In this document: piece after piece, positions 33,646-44,596 of the stretch | Layout: the number at the start of each line of letters is the position of its first letter | Numbering within the stretch: the first letter of the stretch is position 1 | From: Heliocidaris tuberculata | Lineage: Eukaryota; Echinodermata; Echinoidea; Camarodonta; Echinometridae | Direction: 5' to 3' | NCBI GenBank assembly: GCA_025618425.1 | Contig: CM046849.1 | Span: 29,445,821-29,509,820 of the forward strand | Length of the DNA stretch: 64,000 bases | Translations under genes and position numbers: made by a program | Notes under the pieces: model-generated | What the model was told of the DNA's origin: nothing | Seen by the model: the letters and a program-made list of their open reading frames with translations, nothing else | Databases searched by the model: none

Positions 33646-33828
33646 ATGTATATAGTACATCACAAGGACACCACATCACCTTTAGCACCTTTAGCACCTG
33701 ACACAGCACAACCCTCTCCAGGACAGTGTCTACGCTTTTTGGGAGAGTACTTCTTCAAGACTCAAGACTCAAAACTATATCATCATGTTACTGCAGCCAC
33801 AAAAAGTCTTCATTGTTTTTAAGGTCCA

Positions 33829-33885
<57 letters not shown>

Positions 33886-33886
<1 letters not shown>

Positions 33887-34660
33887 TTAGGCCCTGCAGC
33901 TGAGTTTCAATAGGGATTTTCCTGGAATCAGGGAGGACATCCTTTTAGACCAGCTAACAAAAGACAGTGAGTTAGCCTAATTGTGCTCACACAAAGACTA
34001 ATCCCAGGCTTAGGACCACAAATATTGGGTGCAGTCAAATTGGTATGGAGGCCTGCAGCATACATGTATATAGAACAACCAAGTAATGGACGCTTACATT
34101 TATGCGTACATGTGTATGTCTTGTCTTTTGGACAGTGATGTTTAAGGTTTTTGTTTTTGTTTTTAAATAAAGGGTTGTTGCCAGAGAGAAATCACTCTTA
34201 AAACAGCTAGCACTTTTCTTTCATTACGGTGGGGGAGTAGTCAATGACCAGTCCAGACATTGTTATGTCTGCAATCGACCAAGGAGGTTGAATCATTCAT
34301 TCATATGCAGATGCTAAGATTGCCTGCTACAAAGGGACCCCTATGTACCAGGGTAAACTCAGACTGCAAAACATAGGACTTCCGAGCTGGCTAGAACTAC
34401 ATGTCTTTATGTGCAGGTTCTTTTAGTACAGGTTTCAATTAGAAACAATGTCAAGGGGAACAAAAAATTTGATCTTTGACTCTTTGTCGACAGATGTCTA
34501 TGGTGGTCACTAAAGTTGGTTTACCTGTAGTTACAATACCAGCATTAAGCATTCAGCAAAAGACAAAAAGAAAATGGCGAGCTGTGTTGGTTTCAACGGC
34601 TTTTACATGCCTACATACATACAAGTAGTAAGTCTACAGGATGGGAGGGAGGGGGGAGGG
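33886..34660. other. Intergenic with dispersed repeat
   Basis: Bases about 34410-34530 carry a degenerate copy of the GTCTTTATGTGCAGGTTC / CAATTAGAAACA repeat related to 19544-19725. No gene was seen. Confidence 0.5.
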
Positions 34661-34930
34661 TAGTTTGCAGGCACAAACCCTGGTCAGTCATAAAACTAAA
34701 GAGAGTCTGCGCTGTAAGGCTACAATAGGCCATGTATTATAGCTGCTCTGGTCAGTCGTAAAAGAGAGTCTGTGCTGTAAGACTACAATAGGCCATGTAC
34801 TATACATGTACATGTTTCTGCTCCAAACACACCTATACTGACACGACCAGTAGGTAGCTGGATTAGGATCCTCTCAAGACACAATGATTTTCTGATAAAG
34901 TGTCAAATTAGGGTCTGTGCTTACAGACTA
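34661..34930 (+). mobile_element. Family F MITE with internal duplication
   Basis: Starts TAGTTTGCAGGCACAAACCC and ends GGGTCTGTGCTTACAGACTA. Internally the segment GGTCAGTCRTAAAA...GCTGTAAGRCTACAATAGGCCATGTA occurs twice in tandem. It is embedded in a G-rich stretch (GGGGGGAGGG before, AGGGGAGGGGGAGGGGG after). Confidence 0.75.
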
Positions 34931-34978
34931 AGGGGAGGGGGAGGGGGTGGATGTCATAGTGAAAAAAAGAGAGATTAA

Positions 34979-35852
34979 AGTGTACCAACCACCTGAAAAA
35001 ATAATTTGTATACCAGTAGAAAGTATACATGTAGAATTAACCTCAAAGAACTTTATCAGAAATTCTATAGGTCAACAGTTTAGGAGTATGAAGGAAATAG
35101 GGGATAACATTAAAGGTATCGTACAGTAGTGGGAAAGGTGGCGCTTTGGATATTTAACTACTTTGTCAGCTGGAATGGAAATTATTACATATACTGTTGT
35201 GAAATGATTAATTTCAAACATAGGTGACGTTTGTTTGAAGAAAAATGGTTTAGAAATGGCTAAAATGTCCAAAAAAATAAACATCGAATTACAAGCGCGG
35301 TACCGTGCTTGTAATTTGATGTGAAAATAGTGTGTGTAACAAGTGTGTGCGAACCGTTATGCGCCGTTGAGCCGGGAGCGTCGGGGTACCGGTAGGTGGT
35401 CCTTAGCAAGGGTATAAGGTAACCGTTGATATTCGATCATTTGAATTATTTTACTGAAAATCACCGAAAATCATGAATAGAATACCGGATATTATCTCAC
35501 TCATGTATCTTTTTATTGAAGCCGAACAATATGAGACTATATTTGATCAGTTTCATGCCAACTTTCATTTTGCTATCACTACTGTTTATTACCTTTAAGG
35601 TGCTTGCGCGGAACCGAACCTCCGAGTTGGGTTCCGCGCGAGCCCTTATCTTGGCGAATGTGCACGGGTGCGTTGAGTAGTCTACTCACGAGTCGCTTTT
35701 ATGCTTATAGAGAGTATAATTAAACTTGTAATATCTGTTTATAGTTCTAAGTTATATTCGAAGCCCACATTTTGGATATACATGTAGTAGAATGACATGG
35801 AACCTCTACCATACAGAGTAAAATATTTTTTGGTTATTGGTACTCAATGCCT
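34979..35852 (+). mobile_element. TTAA MITE, family A, with nested insertion
   Basis: TTAA at 34975-34978 and 35853-35856. It starts AGTGTACCAACCACCTGAAA. Family A sequence runs to 35113, is interrupted by the element at 35114-35594, and resumes with GGAACCGAACCTCCGAGTTG through to the right end (GGTTATTGGTACT, slightly degenerate). Confidence 0.85.
35114..35594. mobile_element. TTAA MITE nested inside a family A copy
   Basis: TTAA at 35110-35113 and 35595-35598. The start AGGTATCGTACAGTAGTG and end CACTACTGTTTATTACCT are imperfect inverted repeats. Its absence from the other three family A copies gives the exact empty site. 481 bases, no transposase. Confidence 0.85.
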
Positions 35853-35856
35853 TTAA

Positions 35857-36417
35857 GGTCTAAAGCCAACATGATACTTGAATGAACTTTCCTTTCAACA
35901 CAATAAGGGCCCTGAGGTAGAATAATACTGATGAGGCTACTCAGGCTACCCTGGGTAAACAAGACATAAAATATTATTCATTATTAAAATAACCAAGTCC
36001 AATTTGAAGTTTGAAGGTTATTTGTTCCACTTTTACATCTATTCAAAACAATGTTTACAAAGATGATTTTACAAGCATATTTGTCCATTTCAAACATAAG
36101 GGTAAAGAACTCAAATCAAGTACAATGTACAGTAAATACATGGAGGTAGAAATTTGAGAGATATATGAATGACTGGCAAAAAGAAGAAAAAATGTAAAAT
36201 GTGGGGAGCCTAAATAAAAAACATTGCTTTTAAATGATTAGGCTCCCGTGTAGAGTAAGTAATACCGATTGGGATGCAATAAAAAAGTGAGACGGATTAG
36301 AAGTATCAGATTTCCTAAACGTACAAGGAGAGCGAAGCTCAGAAAGTGGAGTAAAGAAACGAAAAATACGAAAGAGAAGAAGAAAGAAAAGAAAAGAAAA
36401 GGAAGAAAAGAAGAAGG
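35857..36417. other. Intergenic, nothing recognised
   Basis: AT-rich, grading into an AAGAAAAGAAAAG purine-rich lead-in to the GAA array. Confidence 0.4.
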
Positions 36418-36687
36418 AAGAAGAAGAAGAAGAAGAAGAAGAAGAAGAAGAAGAAGAAGAAGAAGAAGAAGAAGAAGAAGAAGAAGAAGAAGAAGAAGAA
36501 GAAGAAGAAGAAGAAGAAGAAGAAGAAGAAGAAGAAGAAGAAGAAGAAGAAGAAGAAAGAAGAAGAAGAAGAAGAAGAAGAAGAAGAAGAAGAAGAAGAA
36601 GAAGAAGAAGAAGAAGAAGAAGAAGAAGAAGAAGAAGAAGAAGAAGAAGAAGAAGAAGAAGAAGAAGAAGAAGAAGAAGAAGAAGAA
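36418..36687. repeat. (GAA)n expansion, about 90 triplets
   Basis: Nearly pure GAA repeats over 270 bases with one GAAA interruption near 36557. The homopolymeric Arg/Lys or Phe/Leu/Ser frames across it are artefacts. Long GAA/TTC tracts are known to form triplexes and to expand. Confidence 0.97.
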
Positions 36688-37789
36688 AAATTGTAAAGGC
36701 AGGACAGTGTTACACGAGCAAAGTCTATGTGACCACCTGTACGATCCAGCATGATATGAATATTCATACAAACACAACATTAATTTTGTCCATTAGGGTT
36801 TTTGAGCGATTTCCCCATGCAAGTATACAATAGTAAAGATAAGGCAAGATCAGGGCAGAATAGAGTATTTAAGCATAACATGAGAAGAAACATTTGGCAG
36901 GAAAAGGATACATGTACCTCTTGAAAATGTATTTTTCCCCTTCTGAACCAACCTCTGTTTTTGCAATTTCCCAAACATCATACCTAGCCTCCCCCCCTCC
37001 CCCCCCCCCCCCCCCATGGGCAAACCATATCCTTTCATACAAATGTATACATATATATATCGCTTTATCTTTCCTGTTATGTGATAAAACTGAGTGTGTC
37101 CGCAGCAATAATTCCTGACTAACTTTAACATGTACTGCATTACTCTGGTAAGGCTTATGTAAACAAATCAATATTGACTCTCCTACTTGTACTTCTGAAT
37201 CATAGCTATCATGTGATGGTATTCAATTCATGCTAGTCTTTAAGAAATGAAATGGGTGACATGAAGGTAATAAATTCAATGATTCTCCAGCCTACAAGTA
37301 CCGTATGTAGGCCTTTACAGGCACTGATTTTCAAAAAAATTTTGGAGGAGAGAGGATTACAAATGAACCAGTGAAACCTGACAGTTATTCATTAATGGGT
37401 TCTACATTTGCTCCACAATCATTTCTACACTATCCGAAGAATTCCTCACTTCCACTTAATTCAACATCCTGGACCAAAAACTTCAGGATGGGGGCCCGGG
37501 GGAGGGGGGGGGGGGGGGGTTGTGTGTCCGGACACTTAAAGGGAAAGTCACTAGGTGGCTGTGTGGAAAGTCAGAATTCACTTGTACACAAAGTTTGTGC
37601 GCCGAATGCGCCCGTCAGACTAATGCAATTACATTTCGGACTGCACAAATCGGACCAGATCTCGCACGAGAGCCCGAGCTCAGGCTGATCATGCATGTTG
37701 CGGGGTGACCAGTCCGTCCAAAGTTTGCACCCCACGGGGTTATGGTGTCATCAGGTAACGAACACAGTGCCCCCTCAAAGCAAAAAAAA
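36688..37789. other. Intergenic, nothing recognised
   Basis: Contains a C-run at about 36996-37014 and a G-run at about 37507-37520. No exon was found. Confidence 0.4.
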
Positions 37790-38105
37790 TCTCTGAGTTT
37801 TGGTCCTAGGAATAAACAATTTTCTACTATGCCCTCATGTCTGGTCTCTGGATTGTAAATCAAGATTTGGCGTTACATCAGAATCATATTTATTAAAAAT
37901 CTTGTACGTTTCAATCATATCGCCTCGAGCCCTCCTGTAAGCTAAGGTAGGGATATTCAACTGTCTCAATCTTATTCTCTTTTGTTGAAATGTTGTATGC
38001 ATGTATGCCCATAAGCACATGCCCATTGCCCAAGGCAACATTCTTACTACTGATTACTTCAGTGCTATCTTCATGTAAAATTAATCTACATTTCTTTTTT
38101 GACAT
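37790..38105 (-). mobile_element. LINE reverse transcriptase C-terminal remnant
   Basis: A minus-strand frame encodes RIRLRQLNIPTLAYRRARGD followed by MIETYKIFNKYD. The 'RL..L.IP.L.YRR.RGDMIE.YKI' motif is the hallmark region downstream of the reverse transcriptase domain in CR1/L2/Jockey-type LINEs. Frameshifts on both sides and the small size show it is a dead fragment. Confidence 0.75.
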
Positions 38106-38763
38106 TTAGATAAGATTCTTTGTTGAAAATATTCTCAAGAATATCAACAAGATATTGATAACTTGAGAAAGGTTTTTTTAAAATTACACTTACATGTACA
38201 TGTATGGTAAGATGAAAAAAAAAGAAGGCACTCTTCAAGTTCAAATCTAATCTTAACGTTAGATGATTTATGGGCCCGTCATGATACATAATTGTGAATT
38301 GATCTAGCTGTCCGGATCCCGGATTGAAAATGAGAACTGAGAACTGAGTCACGTCTTTTGGATGGTGACATTAACCCACTCACGGAAATGCACAGAATCA
38401 TCACTATGTGGGGCTGTATCAATTTTGACGGGGGTCACGACCTCTAAGTTAAAGAGGTAAAAACGCCAATATAATTTCCAACATTTTGAGAAAATACTTC
38501 CTTCTACATATTTTAGGATGATAGAATAGGGTCTATCAGATTTCATGCCTTTTTTTGCCAGATTCTTCAATAAGATCTTTATCATCTTGATCAAGTGAAA
38601 TTTGCAGGCTATTTTTTTGGCCGGCTCCTTTCCAGCACATATGTGCTAGCACTGTAGCAGCTAGACTAGAGATCAAATATGTGCTATGGCATGTATGGGA
38701 GGCAATTTGAAGGTTTGGAGGTACGGAGTGCGAGGTTATATAATCTAACTGTTAGATTCTACA
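38106..38763. other. Dispersed repeat, intergenic
   Basis: Bases 38350-38640 are a reversed, diverged relative of 32440-32600 and 18145-18395 (ACTATGTGGGGCTGT, ATATTTTAGGATGAT). The class is unknown. Confidence 0.5.
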
Positions 38764-39810
38764 TTGTGTATATCAGAAATAAACGCTATATTAAAAACAG
38801 AAATATACAACAAATGGGAACAGAGATGGAAAAATTATGCTGACGAAATAAACCAAAGACCATTTAAACCAACAATCCGACATAATTTTGAATGTGCACT
38901 GACCAGAGACAGTGAAGTTATTCGCAGATTAAGATTATGCAATATTGGATTAAATGCAGATCCTGCTAAAATATGGACATCTGAATCAACCATGAAGAAC
39001 AAAAACTGTAACCATGCACTGCAATGTCCCTGAAACAATTGTACATTACCTAACATAATGTCCCAAATACACAATAGAACGAGCAATGTTAATGATAGAA
39101 AGTAATATAGCTAACTCCAGTAAAATATTGGAACTCCTAAAATCAACAGAAAATACAGTCCAAAGGGCTATCGTTAGTTCGTTCATAGAACAAAGCGTTT
39201 TGAGTCTTAGCCCCACCCCCCTTCCTTTTTTTTTTCTACTTCTTCTTCTTACTCTTCTTTTCTTTCCCTCCCTCCTTCCCTCTTCCTCCTTTAACTTATA
39301 TTATTTCCCTCTCTTCCTCTCTCTCTCTCTCTCTCACAAACTGCACAATCATTATAAATGCCCTAAACTGTTGTGGGTTTTTTTTAAATGTCTTTTGTTT
39401 GTTTTTTGTTTTTGACGAATGGGTGCAAATAAGCATAATCAAAGACGGCAGTAGCGGAGAGACTCAATCAAGATCCACCCCATCAGTAGACCGAAAATCA
39501 GACACCAGAGTTGCCTAGGCCTCATCATGATCTGGCCGAGAAGACTGCGCAACATAACGTGCCGGTCTGGCAAGAAGGTATTTGTGGCCTATTGACCGGA
39601 TCAGTGGATCAGAGATCATACTCCTTCTTATTACCAAAAATAAATAGACCATACCGGTAATAGAAATTTATGTACATGATTTATAAAGAGCATATAAACC
39701 ACAGATACATTAAATTGATAAAAATAATAATATAATAAAAGTAAAAGGCGTAAATATTCTTATCATATGAATGAACGCCGACATTAAACAACAACAACAA
39801 CTACAATAAC
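38764..39810 (+). mobile_element. LINE 3' end with RNase H-like C-terminus and (AAC)n tail
   Basis: The frame from 38764 encodes IYNKWEQRWKNYADEINQ, then RRLRLCNIGLNADPAKIWTS and NCNHALQCP before a stop; 'W...W ... RLR..N.GLN ... C.HAL..CP' matches the C-terminal region after the RNase H domain of Jockey/I-type LINEs. A second frame (39086 on, MLMIESNIANSSKILELLKS) continues it after a frameshift. About 600 bases of 3' UTR end in ACATTAAACAACAACAACAAC at about 39780-39801, the LINE tail. 5'-truncated and inactive. Confidence 0.65.
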
Positions 39811-41069
39811 TTCGCATAGGTGTGAGTGACATTAAAGTGACTTTGTTAGTCTATGTTCAAGGATGACGGTTGGCCAAATACTGTCAGCTGTTTTTATGCT
39901 GAATCAGCACAAAATATGGCGCACAGTTTTTCAGCGTAAGGGTTTTTTCGAACTAACAAAAAAATGTGATCCCATTGGCAGTTTGAAATAGATTTGGTAT
40001 GATATGATAGGAAATTATATTTCCTATCTTTTGGTGTTAAGGACAAGTTGTATGCTTAATTCCTTTATTAAGAAAAACTGAAAAGGGATATGTTTAAAGT
40101 GACATCTCGGCAAGTTGTTGAGCTATAAACTTGTCCATAAGAACTTAAGTAATTTGGAATGTTCCAAATTTGATTCTGCAGGAATTTTAGAGAAACTAAT
40201 ATGAGATCATGTTGCTATATCAATTTGAAAATGCCCTCCCCCTACTGCCCAACTGGGCCCTATGCAAATTTACACACAACTACACACACACTGTGTGTGT
40301 GCGCACTGCCAGTGTTTCAGCAGCACGTTTTTGTGCCATTTCATTTTTACACGTCTATGGGGGAAAAAAAGCTGAAAATTTACAAGAATTCATTTGAGCA
40401 TTACTGAATAATTAATGCATGGATTGACATAAAATTTGGTACATGTATTTTTTACAGTTTTTTCAACAAGATCTGAAAAAATCAAATCATTTGAATGTGT
40501 AGTTTCTGAGATAGAAAAATCCTCCAGACACCTAATAAAAATATAGGTCGTCCCCAAACATAATATATATCTAGATCTAATCATAGATCTATATTTGATT
40601 GATAAACATCTGTAGTAACAAAAAACAAAAAACGATCACACACAAACACAGCAACAGCCGGGCCCACTCATGGGCCCTTGCCTATGTGGGACTGTGTCCA
40701 ACATTCACTGTTGCAGCAGTCAAAAACAGACAACAAAATTGCTCTAAGCAAGATTTAATTTTCTTAAATTTGCTAGATTACCTTATTCATGGACTCTTCC
40801 ACTCTTACTTTGCCACAAATTAGGGGATTCAGAATTGAAAGTGAAATTTTAAATAATTATTTTCGTCTCCTGTATGAATGATCTAGCCTGGAAAAGGGCC
40901 TGCTGATACACACAATAGCTATTGAAGCCTATTCACCCATAAAGGAGCTAGTCTGAGTACAAGGTTATCTTCAGATAAGCTTGTACATGTATAAGTGGCC
41001 GGGCGCGGCCCTAAGCCAAGGCCCAAAAACGTTCATCATTATCAACAACAGTCTGTGCATGCAGGGAAC
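39811..41069. other. Intergenic, nothing recognised
   Basis: AT-rich, turning GC-richer after about 40980 (GGCCGGGCGCGGCCCTAAGCC near 40998). No exon was supported. Confidence 0.4.
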
Positions 41070-41123
41070 ATGACAAGCTCAGGCAGCTCACCCTCGCCTC
41101 AGCCCGCTGAGCCTCAGCCTCAG
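41070..41123 (+). CDS. Low-confidence candidate first coding exon
   Basis: ATG at 41070 opens 18 codons (MTSSGSSPSPQPAEPQPQ) that end at CAG|GTAATG, a consensus-like donor. The Ser/Pro/Gln composition and the local GC and CpG increase fit a first exon near a promoter. No downstream exon was identified on the plus strand, and the local repetition (CCTCAG) may make this a chance frame. Confidence 0.2.
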
Positions 41124-43859
41124 GTAATGTACGTTTAAGCGGCAACGTACTGTGACTGCCAGGGCGGCTCAGGCAGGTTTACTTTACCCATCCCGTAAAC
41201 ATGACACGACATCTGCAGCACTGATCTCGGAACAAAAATGGAAGTTAATAATTGCAAACTCAGACAGTTTTATCATTGCATTTTACGCATAACTACTCAA
41301 TCTATGATTCAACTACTAATACGTATCTACTTACATTTTGTGCACTAAGATTTGCAGCGGAAAATCGTTAAAACGACGTTATCTTCACTTTATTCTGACC
41401 ACCTGCGAGTCTTCCTCCTCAGCTAGCTCCTCGAGCGATGCAAATATAAATTGCGATGTAATGCGATCTCATGTATGATTTTCGCTCACAGCGCACATGC
41501 ACGGACCATGCATTCTAAAAATAGAGCTACACTCATGTGGCTGCCTGCCTGCGCCTAGCCTTGGCCTCATGGGCTGCATGTCTTGGCCTATAGCTATCTA
41601 GAGGAATTTCAAACTCAAGTAAGCAGTGGCGGATCTACATATAGGGTGCAGAGAGCAGAGGGTGGTGGTGTAAACCGGCCCCTTTTGAAAGAAAAGTGTA
41701 CATTTGCTTGTCACAGAATTTGGAGGAAAAGTGGAGCCCCTGTGCCCCTGGTTCTGCCAATGTTTATTTCATACATCACACGTGTGCCCCCGGCGTGTGC
41801 CTCTGGTAAATTTGAGAATGTGTCTAGCTGCTTTGTCCCCACCTTAATTGCAGTGATTTCAAGAACATCCCCCAATTAGAAAGAAAAAGAAAGAAAAAAA
41901 AAAACTTTAATTGCCCCATCCATCTCTCTCTTTTTCTCTCCCCTCCCTCTCTCTCTCGCTTTCCCCTTAGTTTTCTCTCTCATCTTTTCTTGTCACCCTA
42001 AATCTGTCTTTATATCTTTCTATTTCTTGCTACCTCTCCCTAACCTTTTCACTTTCTCATCCATATACTGTTGTAGCTGCTATTTTCATTCAGGATCTGT
42101 TACCAAGTAGCTTATGTGAAAATCTGATTTTTTTTTTTAAGGTCATCTTTGAAGAATGATATCTGTACTAAAGTTGAAGGAATATCAGAAGCCAAGATTA
42201 TTAAAAGACAATGTACAAATCATCCAACTTTATAGGAACCAAATGAGCAGCTTAATCCCTCTATATCTATTCCCATATCTGTTAATAACCCTTCTCCGGC
42301 TTAAACAAAAATTGCTGCCTGTACATATCGTTGCATGTACAGGGAGATCATAGAGGGCGCAAACAAAATGAGCCAATTACTGACATGTACCTAGCTACAT
42401 TTGCACAAACTTTATATGTAAATACCATATTTCTTTTTGTATTGTATTTACATGTGTTTCCACAAGAGTTGCCAAAGCTGTTGAATATGTTATTTCTTTC
42501 AATTATATATATAAATTTACAGTGCCCTGATATATAAAGTATTGTAAACAAGTTACAATTATGTTTATATATTTTCACTAACACAATATTGTTTCTATAG
42601 CATGAGCTTATCAAATTAAACACATACACACATAAAAAAAATTACAAAGATGCGACTATCGTACAAATTATATTATGTACAAATCATTACTAACCTCTCT
42701 TTTATTAAATTCATCAAAACAAAGAAAACGATATTGTTTACAAGGACATTCACATTTTTGTGGAAGAAGTAAATAGTGCATGTCAAAGAAAAAATACCTC
42801 ATAATATACCTGGCCACATTCTGCAATACATAAAATAATTTTTATCTCTCAAGTAATGCTTTCACATGTAAATACATTAATTAACATATCAGAAAATAAT
42901 TATTTCTATATTGTAATCAGCCCATTATTTTTCTATCAACCCTCCCATACATATACAAGAATGACACTACATTATACTAAAGGGTGCAATTCATTACTGA
43001 TGCGAGAATAACTTATTAGTTGCTCTCTCCCTGCAAATTTGGTTTCTAAGAAGATCTCCTTTTTTTGCAAAACAATGTCAATTCAGGACACAAAACCGAA
43101 CTTGCCATCGAGCTCATGTTGCTCTCATAATTGACTTTGATTCAAAATGTCCTACGACAGGCTTGAAAACTTGACTATTCATATCTCACTGATAACTCAC
43201 AATTGAAAGTGATTGAAATGGACCTTTATTGCCAATATTTCATCTCGATTCATAAATGTGTGAACACTTCTGCATGAAGTCATTGTGTGCCCACCAGAAG
43301 GGGGGGGGGGGGGGGGGCAAAGAATGCATGGCCAGCCCAGCAGACGTACATTTCTAAAAATAAACGTTTCAAAGTTTTTACCACTCTTTGACTGCATCTA
43401 CAAATGAATTTCAGTCCAGACATCATATAAGTATTTAAAAGTGATGCTTTATAACTTCTCTGTATCATTTCTCTATCCTTCCATTACAAAACTGATAAAA
43501 TTAAAAATTTGACAACAATTTGTGTTTGCGCCCTTCTGGCATGTGCATGATGATGAAGCGTGTTTACCCTGCTCAGAATTAGACTGTGTTGCATGTCCCA
43601 TGGACAAATGGCCATAGCTACAGCGCACATGACTAATGGCTATTAGACCAACAGGGTGGCCTCGCAGGCTTTCAAACAATTTTTCAGTGGGTTCATGAGA
43701 TGGCCAATGTTGGTCTTGTGAACTGATGGTCTAGAGGGTCGTCCCAGGATAAACTAGATGTACATCTGTAGTTAGTTTGGACGACACGTCCAGACTATGG
43801 TCCAGACCAACTTTTTTTTTAGTGTGCGTGACGCGCGCGTTGAGTCGATCGTCTGTCTG
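41124..43859. other. Intergenic, no gene found
   Basis: Includes a CT-rich stretch at about 41920-41990, AT-rich sequence, and a G-run at about 43301-43317. No supported exon. Confidence 0.4.
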
Positions 43860-44205
43860 GCGGCAGATACGTCGTTCTGCCAAATCACACAACGAAGATA
43901 CGTTGTTCTGCCAGCAAAACTGGAGGCTCATATGAGAGGCTGTTGACGCGGCAAAACAACGTAACTCTCTAGACCGCAGATGATTTGGCAAAACAACGTA
44001 AGTCAAGTTACGTTGTTTTGCCGAATTATTTGGAACAATTTTGGAAAATTACAGAAATTAAAATGCAATTTTCTTGAAATTGAAATAATTTTGAGAGCTG
44101 AAATTTTGACAGTTGTTAAAGAATGGCTTTATGTATTCAAAAAGCCAAAAACCTGAAAAACCTCAAAAATTTGAGATACGTTGTTTTGCCAAATCACGGC
44201 CGTGC
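43860..44205. repeat. Cluster of GATACGTTGTTTTGCCAAATC words in both orientations
   Basis: Related words occur at about 43865 (TACGTCGTTCTGCCAAATCA), 43899 (TACGTTGTTCTGCC), 43951 and 43984 (reverse, GGCAAAACAACGTAA), 44009 (TTACGTTGTTTTGCCGAA) and 44177 (TACGTTGTTTTGCCAAATCA). The outermost two face the same way and the central ones are inverted. It may be a degraded foldback or a composite of small insertions. Confidence 0.7.
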
Positions 44206-44276
44206 TACCATTTGGTCATTCAAAGGTACATGTATACAAGACCAAGGGTCCACAAGAGCAACGGCATCAGTCTTAA

Positions 44277-44592
44277 AGTGGCATTAAACTGGTAGAATTT
44301 GAACAGTGCCATGTTACGGTTATACCTACATTGAGATTATAATCACAGATTATTTGCATTTTATTTTCAATTTTAACGAACAACTGCCTTGGAAAATAAG
44401 CACATTTTTTTTTTTATACCAAATTAGATCTAGGTCAATTACTATTGACTTGGAAATGTAGAAAATTACCTGCAAGTACATCTTAAGCTTCTATAAGGAA
44501 GAATGGTGCATGATGAGAAAATTAGATGCACAGACATTTTCCAAATCTTGTTAAAAGATGGCGCTATTCAGGAGGCTCAGTTTAAGACAACT
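44277..44592 (+). mobile_element. TTAA MITE, family H
   Basis: TTAA at 44273-44276 and 44593-44596; starts AGTGGCATTAAACTGGTAGA and ends CTCAGTTTAAGACAACT. Closely matches 55519-55823 (GAACAGTGCCATSTTAC, AAAATTRCCTRCAAGTACAT-type words, TGTTAAAAGATGG). Confidence 0.85.
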
Positions 44593-44596
44593 TTAA

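Larger units (their letters stand above)
32418..33885. repeat. Recent tandem duplication of a 713-bp unit
   Basis: The word TATTAAACAAATTGTCAGTA starts at 32418 and again at 33131, and the two units remain almost identical through TCTTCATTGTTTTTAAGGTCCATG. Each unit ends in a C homopolymer: 19 or so bases (33112-33130) in the first, about 56 (33830-33885) in the second. Each includes one family M foldback. Differences are a handful of substitutions and 1-2 base indels. Confidence 0.93.

Noticed and set aside
36269..36767. Long poly-Arg/Lys and poly-Phe/Ser/Leu frames
   Set aside because: They are read through the GAA/TTC array; the composition is only the repeat in different phases.
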